A DNA stretch of 64,000 nt, taken from CAZMNY01 sp964567745. GTDB lineage: Bacteria > Planctomycetota > Planctomycetia > Pirellulales > Pirellulaceae. The notes beneath the pieces are model-generated. The model was not told where the DNA came from. It made no database searches and saw only the letters and a program-made list of their open reading frames with translations. The position numbers and the translations under genes were made by a program. The DNA lies in assembly GCA_964567745.1 (NCBI GenBank), contig CAZMNY010000002.1, forward strand, positions 186,001-250,000, given 5' to 3'. Of this stretch, positions 63,961 to 64,000 are shown in pieces; position 1 is the first letter of the stretch; the number at the start of each line of letters is the position of its first letter.

Positions 63961-64000
63961 GTGGCGAAACAACTTCTCTTCGAAGACCACGCTCGATCCA
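63961..64000 (+). CDS. groL: Second chaperonin GroEL, N-terminal fragment cut by window end
   Basis: GTG 63961 begins VAKQLLFEDHARS, which matches the start of the first GroEL (VAKQMVFDDDARQ) at most positions. AGAAGG lies nine bases upstream. Only 13 codons are visible. It appears to be the next gene of the same transcript as groES. Confidence 0.85.
   Translation, partial: MAKQLLFEDHARS

Overview
The window reads as a planctomycete chromosome segment, most like the Pirellulales. The signs are lipid A genes next to an OmpH/Skp protein, four secreted formylglycine-type sulfatases, several Gfo/Idh/MocA oxidoreductases (two with twin-arginine signals), a Ser/Thr kinase with a membrane anchor and a large C-terminal half, a YidC with a long periplasmic insert, small secreted proteins with heme-like CH motifs, and a groEL-groES-groEL cluster. 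Base composition is moderately GC-rich. Many genes use GTG or TTG starts. I saw no phage, insertion sequence or CRISPR array. There is one 10-N assembly gap at 34437-34446, inside poor homopolymer-rich sequence.

Layout. 1-3.2 kb (+): OmpH-like end, lpxC, lpxA and a Gfo/Idh gene overlapping lpxA. 3.3-13.1 kb (-): valS, cimA, a gene relic, ftsK and truB. The cimA leader holds a promoter, a 27-codon leader peptide rich in Val/Leu/Ile and an intrinsic terminator, in the layout of a branched-chain amino acid attenuator that could control cimA and valS together. 13.2-20 kb: hemB, a small secreted CxxCH protein, an aldose-epimerase-like gene, a membrane protein with intramembrane histidines, tRNA-Val(UAC), a secreted oxidoreductase and a PPK2 kinase. 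20-30.1 kb (-): mnmE, yidC (with a PDZ domain and PEGDK repeats), tandem metallophosphoesterases, tsaB, hemL and a POT peptide transporter carrying an acyl-carrier-protein-like domain in its first loop.

30.4-44.2 kb is the accessory, planctomycete-flavoured part: an LRR protein, a Ser/Thr kinase, four sulfatases (one with a beta-solenoid-like tail, one with a VHL-like beta domain), a Tat-exported oxidoreductase and a DUF2237 protein. 44.2-54.8 kb: rsgA, ftsH, recQ, a Nudix gene, a secreted CX4CH protein and an ABC-2 permease. 54.9-60 kb (-): a threonine-pathway cluster of hom, a phosphoglycerate-mutase-like gene (proposed homoserine kinase) and lysC, then a bifunctional-nuclease-family gene. 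60.4-64 kb (+): an M42 peptidase, then groEL, groES and the start of a second groEL, with a near-consensus sigma-54 promoter ahead of the first.

The strongest candidates for something new are the cimA attenuator, the ACP-like domain inside a peptide transporter, the VHL-domain sulfatase, the PDZ-containing YidC, the sigma-54 site before groEL and the long charged tail of FtsK. All calls rest on reading motifs by eye; no database search was run.
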